Shown: positions 18,001-27,262 of the stretch, in pieces
Numbering within the stretch: the first letter of the stretch is position 1
How the letters are laid out: every line of letters starts with the position of its first letter
Assembly (NCBI RefSeq): GCF_000520955.1
Contig: NZ_JACC01000044.1
Location: 1 to 55,051 of the forward strand
Length of the DNA: 55,051 nucleotides
DNA from: Aquimarina pacifica
GTDB lineage: Bacteria; Bacteroidota; Bacteroidia; Flavobacteriales; Flavobacteriaceae
Direction: 5' to 3'
Program-made: the position numbers and the translations under genes
Notes under the pieces: generated by a model
Seen by the model: the letters and a program-made list of their open reading frames with translations, nothing else
What the model was told of the DNA's origin: nothing
Database searches by the model: none

Positions 18001-18975
18001 ATGCAAAATAAGAATTATGAATATGATGTTGCGCTTTCTTTTGCAGGAGAGAATAGAGCATATGTAGAGGAAGTGGCGAATAGCCTAAGACTTAGAGGTG
18101 TTAAGGTGTTTTATGATCTTTTTGAGGAAACCAATTTATGGGGTAAAAACCTGTACGAATACTTGTCAGAAATTTATCAGAATAGAGCTAGATATACCGT
18201 ATTATTTATCTCTGGTTTTTATAACCAGAAGGTATGGACAAATCATGAGAGAATGTCAATGCAGGCAAGAGCATTTCAGGAGAGTAGTGAGTATATTTTA
18301 CCTGCAAGATTTGATGATACAGAAATACCTGGGATATTGCGAACGGTGGGATACATTGATCTTAATAAGAGAACTCCGTCAGAGTTTGCAGGTTTAATAG
18401 AAAAAAAGTTAAAAAAAGAACAGAACTTCTTAAAAGGAAGATTGTCCAAAATATCTACTCTGGTAAATCCCAAGCCTTTTATTTTTACAATCAAGGTATT
18501 AAATGAGAAAGAAGAAGTTGTACATAATGCCAAGGTTGTACTGATGGCCAATAATTCTACGTATTTAGAGGGTTTTTCTGATGAAAATGGATTGGCGCAT
18601 TTTGTAATTCGGACCCGCAAATTATATACAATTTTGATTGCACACCCAGAATACCCTGCGATACTATTTAAGAATATAAACCCAAAGGATGATATTCAGG
18701 TTACCATAGAAAAAAAGGGAGAATCCGGTTCTATTATAATTAATGGGACCGGTGAAATCCCCGGAATTTCTGGAAAGATTGAACCTGTATCAAGATCAGG
18801 AGATGCCCTGTGGCTATCCGCAGATAATGTTGCTATCGAAGGAGGTGTACCACAACCTTATAATTTTGAGTTAAATAAATCTATTAGCTTAGAGGATAAT
18901 GCAGGGAATATTATAAATTTAGTTTTTATATTCTTTCAAGGAAGAATTGCACTAATAGATTATAGTCGGCCCTAG
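18001..18975 (+). CDS. TIR domain protein with uncharacterised beta-rich C-terminus
   Basis: This 324-residue protein has three parts. Residues 7-135 form a bacterial TIR domain (YDVALSFAGENRAYVEE at the first strand, then LWGKNLYEYL). It contains the Trp-x-x-x-Glu motif of NAD-cleaving TIRs (Trp79, Glu83 in VWTNHERM). Residues about 158-238 resemble an Ig-like or CarboxypepD_reg beta-sandwich (NEKEEVVHNAKVVLM, FSDENGLAHFVI). Residues about 241-324 form a further beta-rich domain that I cannot name. There is no signal peptide. ATG 18001 is preferred over GTG 17998. Bacterial TIR proteins often act in antiphage defence by depleting or converting NAD+, but no partner gene is adjacent, so the role is open. 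Confidence 0.8.
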   Translation: MQNKNYEYDVALSFAGENRAYVEEVANSLRLRGVKVFYDLFEETNLWGKNLYEYLSEIYQNRARYTVLFISGFYNQKVWTNHERMSMQARAFQESSEYILPARFDDTEIPGILRTVGYIDLNKRTPSEFAGLIEKKLKKEQNFLKGRLSKISTLVNPKPFIFTIKVLNEKEEVVHNAKVVLMANNSTYLEGFSDENGLAHFVIRTRKLYTILIAHPEYPAILFKNINPKDDIQVTIEKKGESGSIIINGTGEIPGISGKIEPVSRSGDALWLSADNVAIEGGVPQPYNFELNKSISLEDNAGNIINLVFIFFQGRIALIDYSRP

Positions 18976-19012
18976 TATTTTATTACTTACTAATTATTAA
19001 AACTGTAGTGAT

Positions 19013-20080
19013 ATGAGATTCATATACTTTTTCTTAAGTTTTGTTTTATTTTTTTCATGTAACAAGTATCAGGAAACAAAAAGGAATCTAGAGGATTCAT
19101 CACCCGAAGCAGAAATTAAAAAGCCTGAAGATGCTTTTGGAATTGTAATACACGGTGGTGCTGGTACTATTTTAAAGAAAAATAGCACTCCAGAGCTAGA
19201 AGCCGCATATACAGCTAAACTTGAAGAAGCGATTCGAGTGGGGCATGAGATTCTGAAACATGGAGGATCAAGCCTAGAGGCGGTAGAAAAAACAATAAAT
19301 GTTCTTGAAAATTCTCCATTATTTAATGCTGGTAAAGGGGCTGTTTTTACAAGTGAGGGGGTAAACGAATTAGATGCTTCTATAATGGATGGTGCCACAT
19401 TAAATGCAGGAGCAGTTGCAGGTGTAACAACCATCAAAAATCCTATTTGTCTGGCTCGTGAGGTAATGGTTGCATCTCCGCATGTGCTATTATCAGGAAA
19501 AGGAGCAGAATTTTTTGCAAAAGAGAAAAATATCGAGATTGTTGATCCATCCTATTTCTATACCGAAAAGAGAATGAAATCCTTAGAAAAGGTAAAAGAG
19601 AGCGTAAAAACCGCACAAATGGATACCCTTGCGGCTTTCTATGATCCATTTATAAGAGAAGCAAAGTATGGTACAGTAGGTTGTGTGGCACTTGATAAGT
19701 CTGGGAACTTGGCAGCAGGAACTTCTACAGGAGGGATGACGAATAAAAAGTGGAACCGCGTTGGTGATTCTCCCATTATTGGTGCAGGAACCTATGCAAA
19801 TAATGCAACCTGCGCTATATCAAGTACTGGTTGGGGTGAATATTTTATTAGAGCGGTGGTGGCTCATGATATTTCTGCAAGGGTAGAATATAAGGGAGAA
19901 TCCCTTAAAGAAGCAGCTTATGAAGTAATCCAGAATAAATTAAAAAATCTTGGAGGTACTGGTGGCATAATAGGAATAGATAATCAGGGCAATATGGTGA
20001 TGGAATTTAACACAGCAGGCATGTACCGAGCAGCGATGAACGCTCAAGAAGAACTTACAATTGGCATATATAAAGAGTAA
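19013..20080 (+). CDS. Isoaspartyl peptidase/L-asparaginase lipoprotein (Ntn hydrolase)
   Basis: This 355-residue plant-type asparaginase has an N-terminal lipoprotein signal (lipobox FFSC, Cys16), so it is exported and membrane anchored. The autocatalytic nucleophile is Thr221 in KYGTVGCVAL. The HGGAG motif (residues 48-52) and the STGG segment after Thr221 are conserved. Such enzymes self-cleave before the Thr and release aspartate from isoaspartyl dipeptides or asparagine. It starts 37 bp after the TIR gene, so they may share a transcript. It is convergent with the Wzc-like gene. Confidence 0.9.
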   Translation: MRFIYFFLSFVLFFSCNKYQETKRNLEDSSPEAEIKKPEDAFGIVIHGGAGTILKKNSTPELEAAYTAKLEEAIRVGHEILKHGGSSLEAVEKTINVLENSPLFNAGKGAVFTSEGVNELDASIMDGATLNAGAVAGVTTIKNPICLAREVMVASPHVLLSGKGAEFFAKEKNIEIVDPSYFYTEKRMKSLEKVKESVKTAQMDTLAAFYDPFIREAKYGTVGCVALDKSGNLAAGTSTGGMTNKKWNRVGDSPIIGAGTYANNATCAISSTGWGEYFIRAVVAHDISARVEYKGESLKEAAYEVIQNKLKNLGGTGGIIGIDNQGNMVMEFNTAGMYRAAMNAQEELTIGIYKE

Positions 20081-20146
20081 TTATGCCAACTGTATTTTTT
20101 ATCTAAAAATCTTCAATAGTAAGCACTGGATACAACAAATACATTG

Positions 20147-22483
20147 CTAGATAGTAATTTTATGAGAGAGTTTTCTTAAAATGCTAGTATTGTTTTTACT
20201 TTCACCATACCCATACCCATATCCCTTACTAAAACTTACCGCATTGAGTAGTATTGAAAATGCCGCAAATCTTTTCTCCTGTACCAGACTTCTTGGGATG
20301 TCTAACATTCTTTTATCTGTATACTTTTGCCTAATTACATAAATACATAAATCTGAATATGAACTTAATAATAAAGTGTCGGCAACTACTGTTATTGGTG
20401 GCGTATCGATGATAATGAAGTCATATTCTTTTTTTAGGGTTTCAAATAATATTTCTACTCTAGGATGCTTAAGAAGCTCTGCAGGATTAGGAGGTTTTGG
20501 TCCAGAGGTAAAAACATCTAGGTTTTTGAAACCATCCATATTTGAGGCAATTTCACCAATAGTTACGTGCTCATCAGTAATAAAATCAGTAATCCCTTTT
20601 TGTCCCCTTATAGCCATTCTTTTTTTGAGCTGAGCAGAACGTAAATCCATCTCTAGGAGTGCTACTTTTTTTCCTGATCTTCCTAAGGTAACACCCAGAT
20701 TACTTGCTACAAATGATTTGCCTTCTCCTTTTATACTCGAGGTTATAAGAATGGTTTTACCCTTTTTTCTAGAGTATGCCAAAAGAAAATCAAGATTGGT
20801 TTCTATAAGTCTAAAAGCTTCTGCCAGTATAGATCTGTCTGCTTTATGGGTAACAAGCTCTTTGTCTTCTGATGCCGGTATAGATCCTATTAGAGGCAGT
20901 TTTAGATACTTTTTTAGTTCTTTTGCATTTCTAATTTTTGTATCCATTAGATCAATAAAGAATACAAACACCACAGGAATTATAAGTCCACCCAAAAAGC
21001 AAGTTAGAAGCACCATGTTTTTCTTTGGTTTTACAGGACTTCTGGTGGCATATGCTTTTTCTATTACCTTGACTTGGGATACTGTTGTGGCAAGAGAAAT
21101 AGCAGTTTCTTCTCTTTTTTCGAGCAGGTACAAGAAAAGCGTTTCTTTTATTTGTTGTTGGCGTTGTATATCTCTTAATTTTCTTTCTTTTTGGGGTAAA
21201 GACGCAATGTTTGAGTCAACCAGATCATCTCTTTGCCGAAGATTTTTATTTTTTAGTTGAAGTGATTTTCTAAGATTCTCCAAGCTTTTTTGAAGACTCA
21301 AACGCATGTCTGCCAGTTTTTCATTGAGAAGAAGGAGTAATGGGTTTTCTTGACCAGAACTTTTGCGTAATCGATTTCTTTCAAGAGCAAGCATATTATA
21401 ATTATCTATTGCTTGTCCTGCAGATAAATCTGCAAACCCTAGATTAACCGGCAAAAGCTCATTTTCAGTATTTTTAAGATGCTCTAGCAGAAAATTAGAT
21501 AATTCAAGCTGTGTAGTTATTTCTACTATTTTTCGATCATTGTTTGCAGCGTCCGATAACATGAGCGATGCCTCAGAGCTTATATCGGTTAAATTATTAG
21601 AAGATTTATAGGATTCTACATTTTTTTCTAAGCTATCAAGTTCTGCATTGATAATATTAAGACGGTCTTTTATAAACTTGGCTGTATTGGTAGAGATTTG
21701 GTTTTTATCATTAATAACATCTCTGTTGTACTCTTGTATAAGCTGATTAAGAATTTTTGCTGCTTTTTCTTGGGCAATGGTTGTCATACTAAGAGTAACA
21801 ACACTTGTGTTAGGGTTGGTTAATCCTACCTTTATAGCAGACTTATATCTTTCGGTTACGTCTAATAACGATGTAGAATTTATATAGATGTCTTTTTCAA
21901 TATATTTTGATAGAACGGCATGATTAGGAGTAATCAGGATATCACCAAACGGAGATGAAATACATTGATCAAATGAAAATTTTTTCAGTATTTTTTCTTC
22001 TCCATTTTTGAGTAGTAGTGTTCTGTCAGGAAGAACATTTATTACAAATTTAAATGAATTATCATAGTATGAACTGTCTAAAAAATGTACTCTAATTGGG
22101 ATTTCATTCGTAAGTTCTACAAGCCGTTTAGAGTATTTTGTCTTGCTGAAGTACTGAACATTAAGGTGCAATTTTTTAATTACATTTTCTATAAGTGGAC
22201 GAGAATGCAGTATTTCTACTTCATTTTCGATTTCTCTATTTGCATTTTTAAAAATTGAAAGATCTTCAAAAGCAGAAAGCTCTGACATAGACCCATCTTT
22301 TTCTGCTTTTATAAGAATAGTAGAGGTAACACGATAGAGTTTTGGAGTATATCGCATATAAAAAAAACCAATAGTAAAAGAAGCGCAAAAAGCAACTACA
22401 AAAAGTTTCCAGTAGGCGAGATACCTGTCTAATAGTTCTTTTACAAATAGATTTTCTTGATCATCATCAATTTCGTAATTCAT
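20147..22483 (-). CDS. Wzc-like polysaccharide biosynthesis tyrosine autokinase
   Basis: This 778-residue bacterial tyrosine kinase and co-polymerase for surface polysaccharide export has an N-terminal Wzz region with the first membrane helix at about 25-45. A long periplasmic part with coiled coil (about 270-480) and a second helix (about 497-517) follow. The cytoplasmic kinase has Walker A GEGKS at about 584-588, Walker A' ALLEMDLRS near 606-614 and Walker B FIIIDTPP near 690-697. The Tyr-rich tail (YGYGYGES near 754-761) is the usual autophosphorylation cluster. It is the last gene of the minus-strand polysaccharide locus. No outer-membrane export gene (Wza-like) is adjacent. Confidence 0.92.
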   Translation of the reverse strand: MNYEIDDDQENLFVKELLDRYLAYWKLFVVAFCASFTIGFFYMRYTPKLYRVTSTILIKAEKDGSMSELSAFEDLSIFKNANREIENEVEILHSRPLIENVIKKLHLNVQYFSKTKYSKRLVELTNEIPIRVHFLDSSYYDNSFKFVINVLPDRTLLLKNGEEKILKKFSFDQCISSPFGDILITPNHAVLSKYIEKDIYINSTSLLDVTERYKSAIKVGLTNPNTSVVTLSMTTIAQEKAAKILNQLIQEYNRDVINDKNQISTNTAKFIKDRLNIINAELDSLEKNVESYKSSNNLTDISSEASLMLSDAANNDRKIVEITTQLELSNFLLEHLKNTENELLPVNLGFADLSAGQAIDNYNMLALERNRLRKSSGQENPLLLLLNEKLADMRLSLQKSLENLRKSLQLKNKNLRQRDDLVDSNIASLPQKERKLRDIQRQQQIKETLFLYLLEKREETAISLATTVSQVKVIEKAYATRSPVKPKKNMVLLTCFLGGLIIPVVFVFFIDLMDTKIRNAKELKKYLKLPLIGSIPASEDKELVTHKADRSILAEAFRLIETNLDFLLAYSRKKGKTILITSSIKGEGKSFVASNLGVTLGRSGKKVALLEMDLRSAQLKKRMAIRGQKGITDFITDEHVTIGEIASNMDGFKNLDVFTSGPKPPNPAELLKHPRVEILFETLKKEYDFIIIDTPPITVVADTLLLSSYSDLCIYVIRQKYTDKRMLDIPRSLVQEKRFAAFSILLNAVSFSKGYGYGYGESKNNTSILRKLSHKITI

Positions 22484-22661
22484 TTAAGGAATTATTTCGG
22501 TTTCAGAGGCATGTAAGAATTGTTTAATTCCTAGCACAATATAAACAAGAGGGGTAAATTATATTGTAATTGCCGTAGGGTGTATGAAAAAATAATACTT
22601 AAAAATAGAAATAATTTCTCGTTTTCTAGTGTATTTTGTAGATGAAATCCTATTAATATTT

Positions 22662-23759
22662 TTAGAAACTTCTTTTCCCTCTAAAAACAATATTTTTGGC
22701 AATCTTTAATAGATACGAAAGATCAGTTTGAAGCGGTCTTTTTTCGTATTTTTTGAGATATCTCATTTCTGACTCCATTATTTCATCTAAGGTTTCAGGC
22801 ATGTCTGCATAAAACGGAGGAATCAGTCCGGGCTTAAATTGACTTCTTTTTTCTTGTACTTCCTCAGTATACAAGCTAAAATAGTGACTGCTTAGAGGAC
22901 GCACACCTATAAGTTTCATTTCTCCTTTAATGAAGTTAATAAACATAGGGAGTTCATCGATCCAATATTTTCTAAGCAACTTACCAAGATTAGAAATCCT
23001 AAAATCATTATTCAATTTTCCGCCTTTCTTAAGATTGTTTTTTTCGAAAACATAATGTTGTAAATATTCAGAAAATGGATACATAGTACGAAGCTTATAT
23101 ACCATGATAAGTTTTTTGTTTTTCCCCATTCTTTTTAAGCCTATTAGAGGACCGTATGTAGGATTCATATCATACGATGGGTCCTTGACTTTTCTAGCTA
23201 CAAAAAATAATTTATTGTCAATTGTTTTTTCTTCAATAACCTCAAAACCACAAGAATATAAACGGCCAAGTGTTTCTGCTTTTGTTAGCACTCTACCATA
23301 TCCTTTGGTAATAGAAAAATATAAACCTTTTGTCAGTCTTAATTTAGGAAAAACCCTATGGCATATAAAATCAATCACATGGATAATATGATTAATAGGT
23401 TTAGGGTAGTTAGATAGAATTCTTTCTTTACGACTTTCGTAGGTTTCTGCGATATTAATAAATAAACCGCCTACAGGTAACTTTACGTTAACTACTTCGA
23501 AGAATTTATTAATACGCCTGTAATCGTTTACTGTTTTTAGGTTAACAATAACCTGGTAGAAATTTTTGCGATTATGCAGGATTTCTTCTTTTTCTCTTGT
23601 ATCAGATAATAATACATCGAATAATTTATAACCCTGAAGATGATTGGTTATAAAATCACAAACATTATTACCTAATCTGCGAGTAATTATTTTTCTAATA
23701 GAGACTGTGCTTTTCGCCTTTATAGGTTGCACTCTTACATTTAATTTTTTACCGATCAT
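22662..23759 (-). CDS. Sugar transferase with unusual N-terminal domain
   Basis: Residues about 190-350 of this 365-residue protein match the bacterial sugar transferase domain (pfam02397). It has the catalytic region VYKLRTMYPFSEYL, then KYWIDELPMFINFIKGEMKLIGVRPL (Asp-Glu dyad near 267-268), then FKPGLIPPF. These enzymes start glycan repeat synthesis by moving a sugar phosphate onto undecaprenyl phosphate. The N-terminal 190 residues lack the membrane helices typical of this family. Their end (LYSCGFEVIEEKTIDNKLFFVARK) resembles the tail of a class I methyltransferase fold. It may be a fusion or a family variant. It lies 178 bp upstream of the Wzc-like gene. Confidence 0.8.
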   Translation of the reverse strand: MIGKKLNVRVQPIKAKSTVSIRKIITRRLGNNVCDFITNHLQGYKLFDVLLSDTREKEEILHNRKNFYQVIVNLKTVNDYRRINKFFEVVNVKLPVGGLFINIAETYESRKERILSNYPKPINHIIHVIDFICHRVFPKLRLTKGLYFSITKGYGRVLTKAETLGRLYSCGFEVIEEKTIDNKLFFVARKVKDPSYDMNPTYGPLIGLKRMGKNKKLIMVYKLRTMYPFSEYLQHYVFEKNNLKKGGKLNNDFRISNLGKLLRKYWIDELPMFINFIKGEMKLIGVRPLSSHYFSLYTEEVQEKRSQFKPGLIPPFYADMPETLDEIMESEMRYLKKYEKRPLQTDLSYLLKIAKNIVFRGKRSF

Positions 23760-24070
23760 TTATAGTAGGATAAAATGGTTAGTAGTTGAATATTGAGAAG
23801 ATGTAAGGGGTATATATTTCTCAAAATAGGTCTTTAGGTTTAAGAACATTTATGTTTTTTTTAACTATCTTAAATATAGTGCATTACATTATTATTTATC
23901 GATGGTTTTACCGCAAAATAGTTAGGTTAAATGGTTCTTTTGTCGGTTTTTACAAGCATAAAAACCTAAAAAATACAATGAATCACGACTTTTTAGATAT
24001 TTAACAAAAAAAAACTTACATTTTTTTGCATAAGAAATAAAAGTATCGATAAAGAAATATAAAATCAGGA
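23760..24070. other. Intergenic region inside the polysaccharide locus
   Basis: This 311-bp AT-rich gap separates the 15-gene block (24.1-40.3 kb) from the sugar transferase and kinase genes. It has an 8-bp perfect hairpin (GGTTTTTA / TAAAAACC, 23945-23966) without a T run on either side. The gap could hold a separate promoter for the last two genes, but no TAnnTTTG element was found. Confidence 0.45.
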
Positions 24071-25063
24071 TTATTGGTTTTTTTGGGACGTGGATTCGAT
24101 ATTTCTGTTGTGAGTGTTTTTTCTTTCATTGTTAAGGTGGGCCAATGTAGCACAGTTTTGAATTTTTTGAATTAAATTCTTAGTATGTTCCACTCTTCCT
24201 ATTTTGTTTAAATGATACACACTATCATAGAAATATGGCGTTGGATATACAAAATCATCAATATCCATAATCATTTCTATTTTTAGGTGTTGTTTTAGTA
24301 TTTTATGATTCTCTTGGAGTACTTTTTTATTTTTTTGATACTCCGATTGCTCGTAGGCCCCGTAAGTAAAAACAACTCTAATCCCTCTGTCTAAAGCAAA
24401 TTTGTAGAAACGATTAAATAATTCGATTTGTTTATAGCTTCTTTCTTTTAGTATTGACCTGCTACCTAGTGTTTTTGAAGGCAACTCTAAATGGTTTATA
24501 CCATCCCCAAATCTGTTAAAAGCATCACGACGATACACTTGATCTGGTTCCTTTTTTTCTATAAAATTAGAAATCGTTTTCTTAAAAAGCATTTGGTGGT
24601 TACCCGATATCTTCTTGAACTTTTCTAACCAACCAGTTTTTTTTTGAGAGGAATAGCTATAAGCACTAGGATTATAATATGAGGTTATTTTTTGTAATTC
24701 GGGGTCTCCCTCTGTTGGCATCAAATGTTCTATAGATAATATTACGATATCATTTGGTTTTGCGATATCCTGTACTTCATTAAGAATGAAGGACAGTCCT
24801 AATTGCGCATGTAATCCAAAATTAACTACAGGGGTGTGTAGTTCCTTTTGGATCTGTTCGCTATCAATCCCAAAAACAAGGTTGGACCCACCGGCTAATA
24901 TTATTTTTGTTCCTTTAATATTTTGAGCTCTTTTATGTTTATCCTGCATTGCTAACAAATACTCCTGAGAATTTTCGAAATCTTCTTTTAAGAATACAAT
25001 GGATAATGAAAGCATTATCACAATTACAAAAAACAGTATGGACTTACCTAAAAATTTTTTCAT
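24071..25063 (-). CDS. SGNH/GDSL-like hydrolase, probable O-acetylation partner
   Basis: This 330-residue protein has an N-terminal membrane anchor (about 8-25) and a periplasmic SGNH-type domain. The nucleophile block is ILAGGSNLVFGIDS with Ser60. The C-terminal block FYDSVYHLNKIG supplies the likely Asp280 and His284. Proteins of this type (AlgJ/AlgX-like) work with an MBOAT membrane protein to transfer acetyl groups to exported polysaccharide. ATG 25063 is chosen over 25123 because it begins a normal signal anchor. It lies 1 nt after the stop of the MBOAT gene, which implies tight coupling. Confidence 0.82.
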   Translation of the reverse strand: MKKFLGKSILFFVIVIMLSLSIVFLKEDFENSQEYLLAMQDKHKRAQNIKGTKIILAGGSNLVFGIDSEQIQKELHTPVVNFGLHAQLGLSFILNEVQDIAKPNDIVILSIEHLMPTEGDPELQKITSYYNPSAYSYSSQKKTGWLEKFKKISGNHQMLFKKTISNFIEKKEPDQVYRRDAFNRFGDGINHLELPSKTLGSRSILKERSYKQIELFNRFYKFALDRGIRVVFTYGAYEQSEYQKNKKVLQENHKILKQHLKIEMIMDIDDFVYPTPYFYDSVYHLNKIGRVEHTKNLIQKIQNCATLAHLNNERKNTHNRNIESTSQKNQ

Positions 25064-25064
25064 A

Positions 25065-26501
25065 CTAAAATTGAAAATAAATAAATTGTTGCTCACTACC
25101 AGAGTAATAAAATATAGCACCAATAATTAGTAAATAGCTAACCCATCTTATCATAATAGGAAACCTTGGGTTCATGTCTTCAATGGCGAATTCATTTCTA
25201 CGCCCCAGCCATTCTATACCTACAAACAAGAGTATTAGCAATGCCGTTTTTTTTGGAAATTTTTCGGGGATGCTAAATATGGATGGCGAGAATATTTCTC
25301 CTATATACTGAAATGCATGCTGTAGATCATTTGCTCTAAAAAAAATCCATGCAAAAACCGTTAGTCCAAAAGTGCTTACTATTTGAACAAATTCTGAAAT
25401 CGAAGGAAAGAGGTTGTTTTGAGCTACAATGGTTATGTTTTTTCGATTTTTACCAAGAAGAAGTAGTGGTAAAAAATACAATGCATTTAATGCTCCCCAG
25501 ATTATAAAAGTCCAATTAGCGCCATGCCAAAAACCACTTACTATAAAGATAATAAGGGTGTTTCTTACCTTCATCCATGTGCCACCTCTACTGCCTCCCA
25601 AGGGGATATATAAATAATCTCTGAACCACGTGGATAATGAAATATGCCATCGTCTCCAAAATTCTGAAATATCCCGAGAAAAATAGGGAAAGGCAAAGTT
25701 TCTATGAAGGTTAAAACCAAATAACCGAGAGGTTCCTATCGCAATATCTGAATAACCTGAAAAATCACCATAGATCTGAAAAGTAAAAAATAGTGCTCCC
25801 ATGACTAAGGTGCTTCCAGAAAACTGATCTGAATTATTAAATACCAAATTGGCATATTTGGCACAAGTATCTGCAATCACTACTTTTTTGAATAACCCCC
25901 ATAAAATTTGACGTAAACCATCTGTTGCTTGGGTATAATCAAAGTTCCTTTTGGTGTAGAATTGAGGTAAGAGATTCTTAGCTCTCTCTATCGGGCCAGC
26001 CACTAGTTGCGGGAAGAATGCCACGAAAGCAGAAAATGCAATAAAATCTTTTGTAGGCTCTAGCTTTTTATTATAAACATCAATGGTATAACTTAATGTC
26101 TGAAACGTATAAAAGCTAATCCCTACCGGAAGAATAATGTGTAAGGTATGCGTAGTAATCTGACCTCCAAAAAAAGTGAATGCCGAACTAAAATTTTCTA
26201 TGAAGAAATTATAATATTTAAAAAACCCTAAAAGTCCTAAATTAAAAAAAATACTGCTCCATAAAGCAAGCTTTCGTATGTTTTTGTTTTCATGTTTTTG
26301 TAAAAGTAATGCCATAGAATAATCAACAACACTACTACAGATTATCAATGATAAAAAACGCCAATCCCACCAGCCATAAAAAACATAACTTGCAACAAGA
26401 ATCAGAACGTTTTGTAGTCTTAGATGTTTTTGAAGCACAAACCAATACAACAAGAATACAATTGGGATGAAAATTGCAAAATCTATTGAATTAAAAATCA
26501 T
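25065..26501 (-). CDS. MBOAT family O-acyltransferase (AlgI-like)
   Basis: This 478-residue multipass membrane protein contains the AlgI/DltB-type signatures ISEFWRRWHISLSTWFRDYLY near residues 278-298 and the catalytic-His segment FWHGANW near 324-330. It is thought to move acetyl groups across the inner membrane for O-acetylation of a polysaccharide. The gene overlaps the deacetylase-like gene upstream by 4 bp and is followed 1 nt later by the SGNH gene. The two form a classic two-component acetylation module. Confidence 0.92.
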   Translation of the reverse strand: MIFNSIDFAIFIPIVFLLYWFVLQKHLRLQNVLILVASYVFYGWWDWRFLSLIICSSVVDYSMALLLQKHENKNIRKLALWSSIFFNLGLLGFFKYYNFFIENFSSAFTFFGGQITTHTLHIILPVGISFYTFQTLSYTIDVYNKKLEPTKDFIAFSAFVAFFPQLVAGPIERAKNLLPQFYTKRNFDYTQATDGLRQILWGLFKKVVIADTCAKYANLVFNNSDQFSGSTLVMGALFFTFQIYGDFSGYSDIAIGTSRLFGFNLHRNFAFPYFSRDISEFWRRWHISLSTWFRDYLYIPLGGSRGGTWMKVRNTLIIFIVSGFWHGANWTFIIWGALNALYFLPLLLLGKNRKNITIVAQNNLFPSISEFVQIVSTFGLTVFAWIFFRANDLQHAFQYIGEIFSPSIFSIPEKFPKKTALLILLFVGIEWLGRRNEFAIEDMNPRFPIMIRWVSYLLIIGAIFYYSGSEQQFIYFQF

Positions 26502-27262
26502 ACATCAGCTTTTACAAAAAAATGTTTTTTAACAACGTTTTTTACATTTTGAAACACTAATTCTTTACCCCATTTTACAATATTGTCATTCCATCTTTGA
26601 GGGTGAAAGGTAAACATTACGCGATCAGGAAAAACAGCCGCATTAATTACTTCAATAATCTCTGGGGTATGACGATATCTTCTTGTGAATTTGGTTTTAA
26701 CCTTGTCGCGTACACTAGTTCCTTGACCATCCCATTTTCTGCCAGTATCGGTTAGATAAAACACGTCATTAAAATCGATATCAAAATAGGGCTCACCAAT
26801 AATGTCATAGTCCTGATACTTATAGGTACTCCATAGTTTTTTTGAATCATATTTTGATAAAGGTGATCCATGCATGCATATGGTAGAAACAGGTGTAAGG
26901 GCTCTGAGAGCAGATAAATTAGATTCAAAATCAGAAATACCAGCCGACATATCACCATTTGTGGTAGTAAGGCATTCGTAGTGATACCCTATTTCGTGAC
27001 CCAAATCTGCAATCTCAAGAATAACGTTTGTATCCCAGCTTTCGGGAACTGCTCTAAAATAATAGGTGCCTTTTATACCGTATTCTGACTGAATTTTTGC
27101 AAAATCTAAAGAATTATAGGGCAGCAAGTCAACATCATGCCTTAATATGATGACCTTTTTTTTAGGTTGTCTAATGAATTGATCAAAAGTCTGAAATTCG
27201 TACTTGTTATTAATCAAAGCATGTAACAGTGCTCTGTATTGTTGTAAAGTGAAATCAATCAT
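26498..27262 (-). CDS. NodB-like polysaccharide deacetylase family protein
   Basis: This 254-residue protein has the metal-binding motif HDVD at residues 42-45 after the strand KKVIIL and a second motif HEIGYHYE at 89-96. A later CMHGSP segment and FTFHPQRW could complete a (beta/alpha) barrel of the carbohydrate esterase 4 type. No signal peptide is visible, so it may act on a cytoplasmic lipid-linked sugar, or it may not be a deacetylase. It overlaps the DUF354 gene (8 bp) and the MBOAT gene (4 bp). Confidence 0.72.
   Translation of the reverse strand: MIDFTLQQYRALLHALINNKYEFQTFDQFIRQPKKKVIILRHDVDLLPYNSLDFAKIQSEYGIKGTYYFRAVPESWDTNVILEIADLGHEIGYHYECLTTTNGDMSAGISDFESNLSALRALTPVSTICMHGSPLSKYDSKKLWSTYKYQDYDIIGEPYFDIDFNDVFYLTDTGRKWDGQGTSVRDKVKTKFTRRYRHTPEIIEVINAAVFPDRVMFTFHPQRWNDNIVKWGKELVFQNVKNVVKKHFFVKADV

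Noticed and set aside
23945..23966. 8-bp hairpin in the gap before the sugar transferase as a terminator
   Set aside because: No T run follows on either strand.
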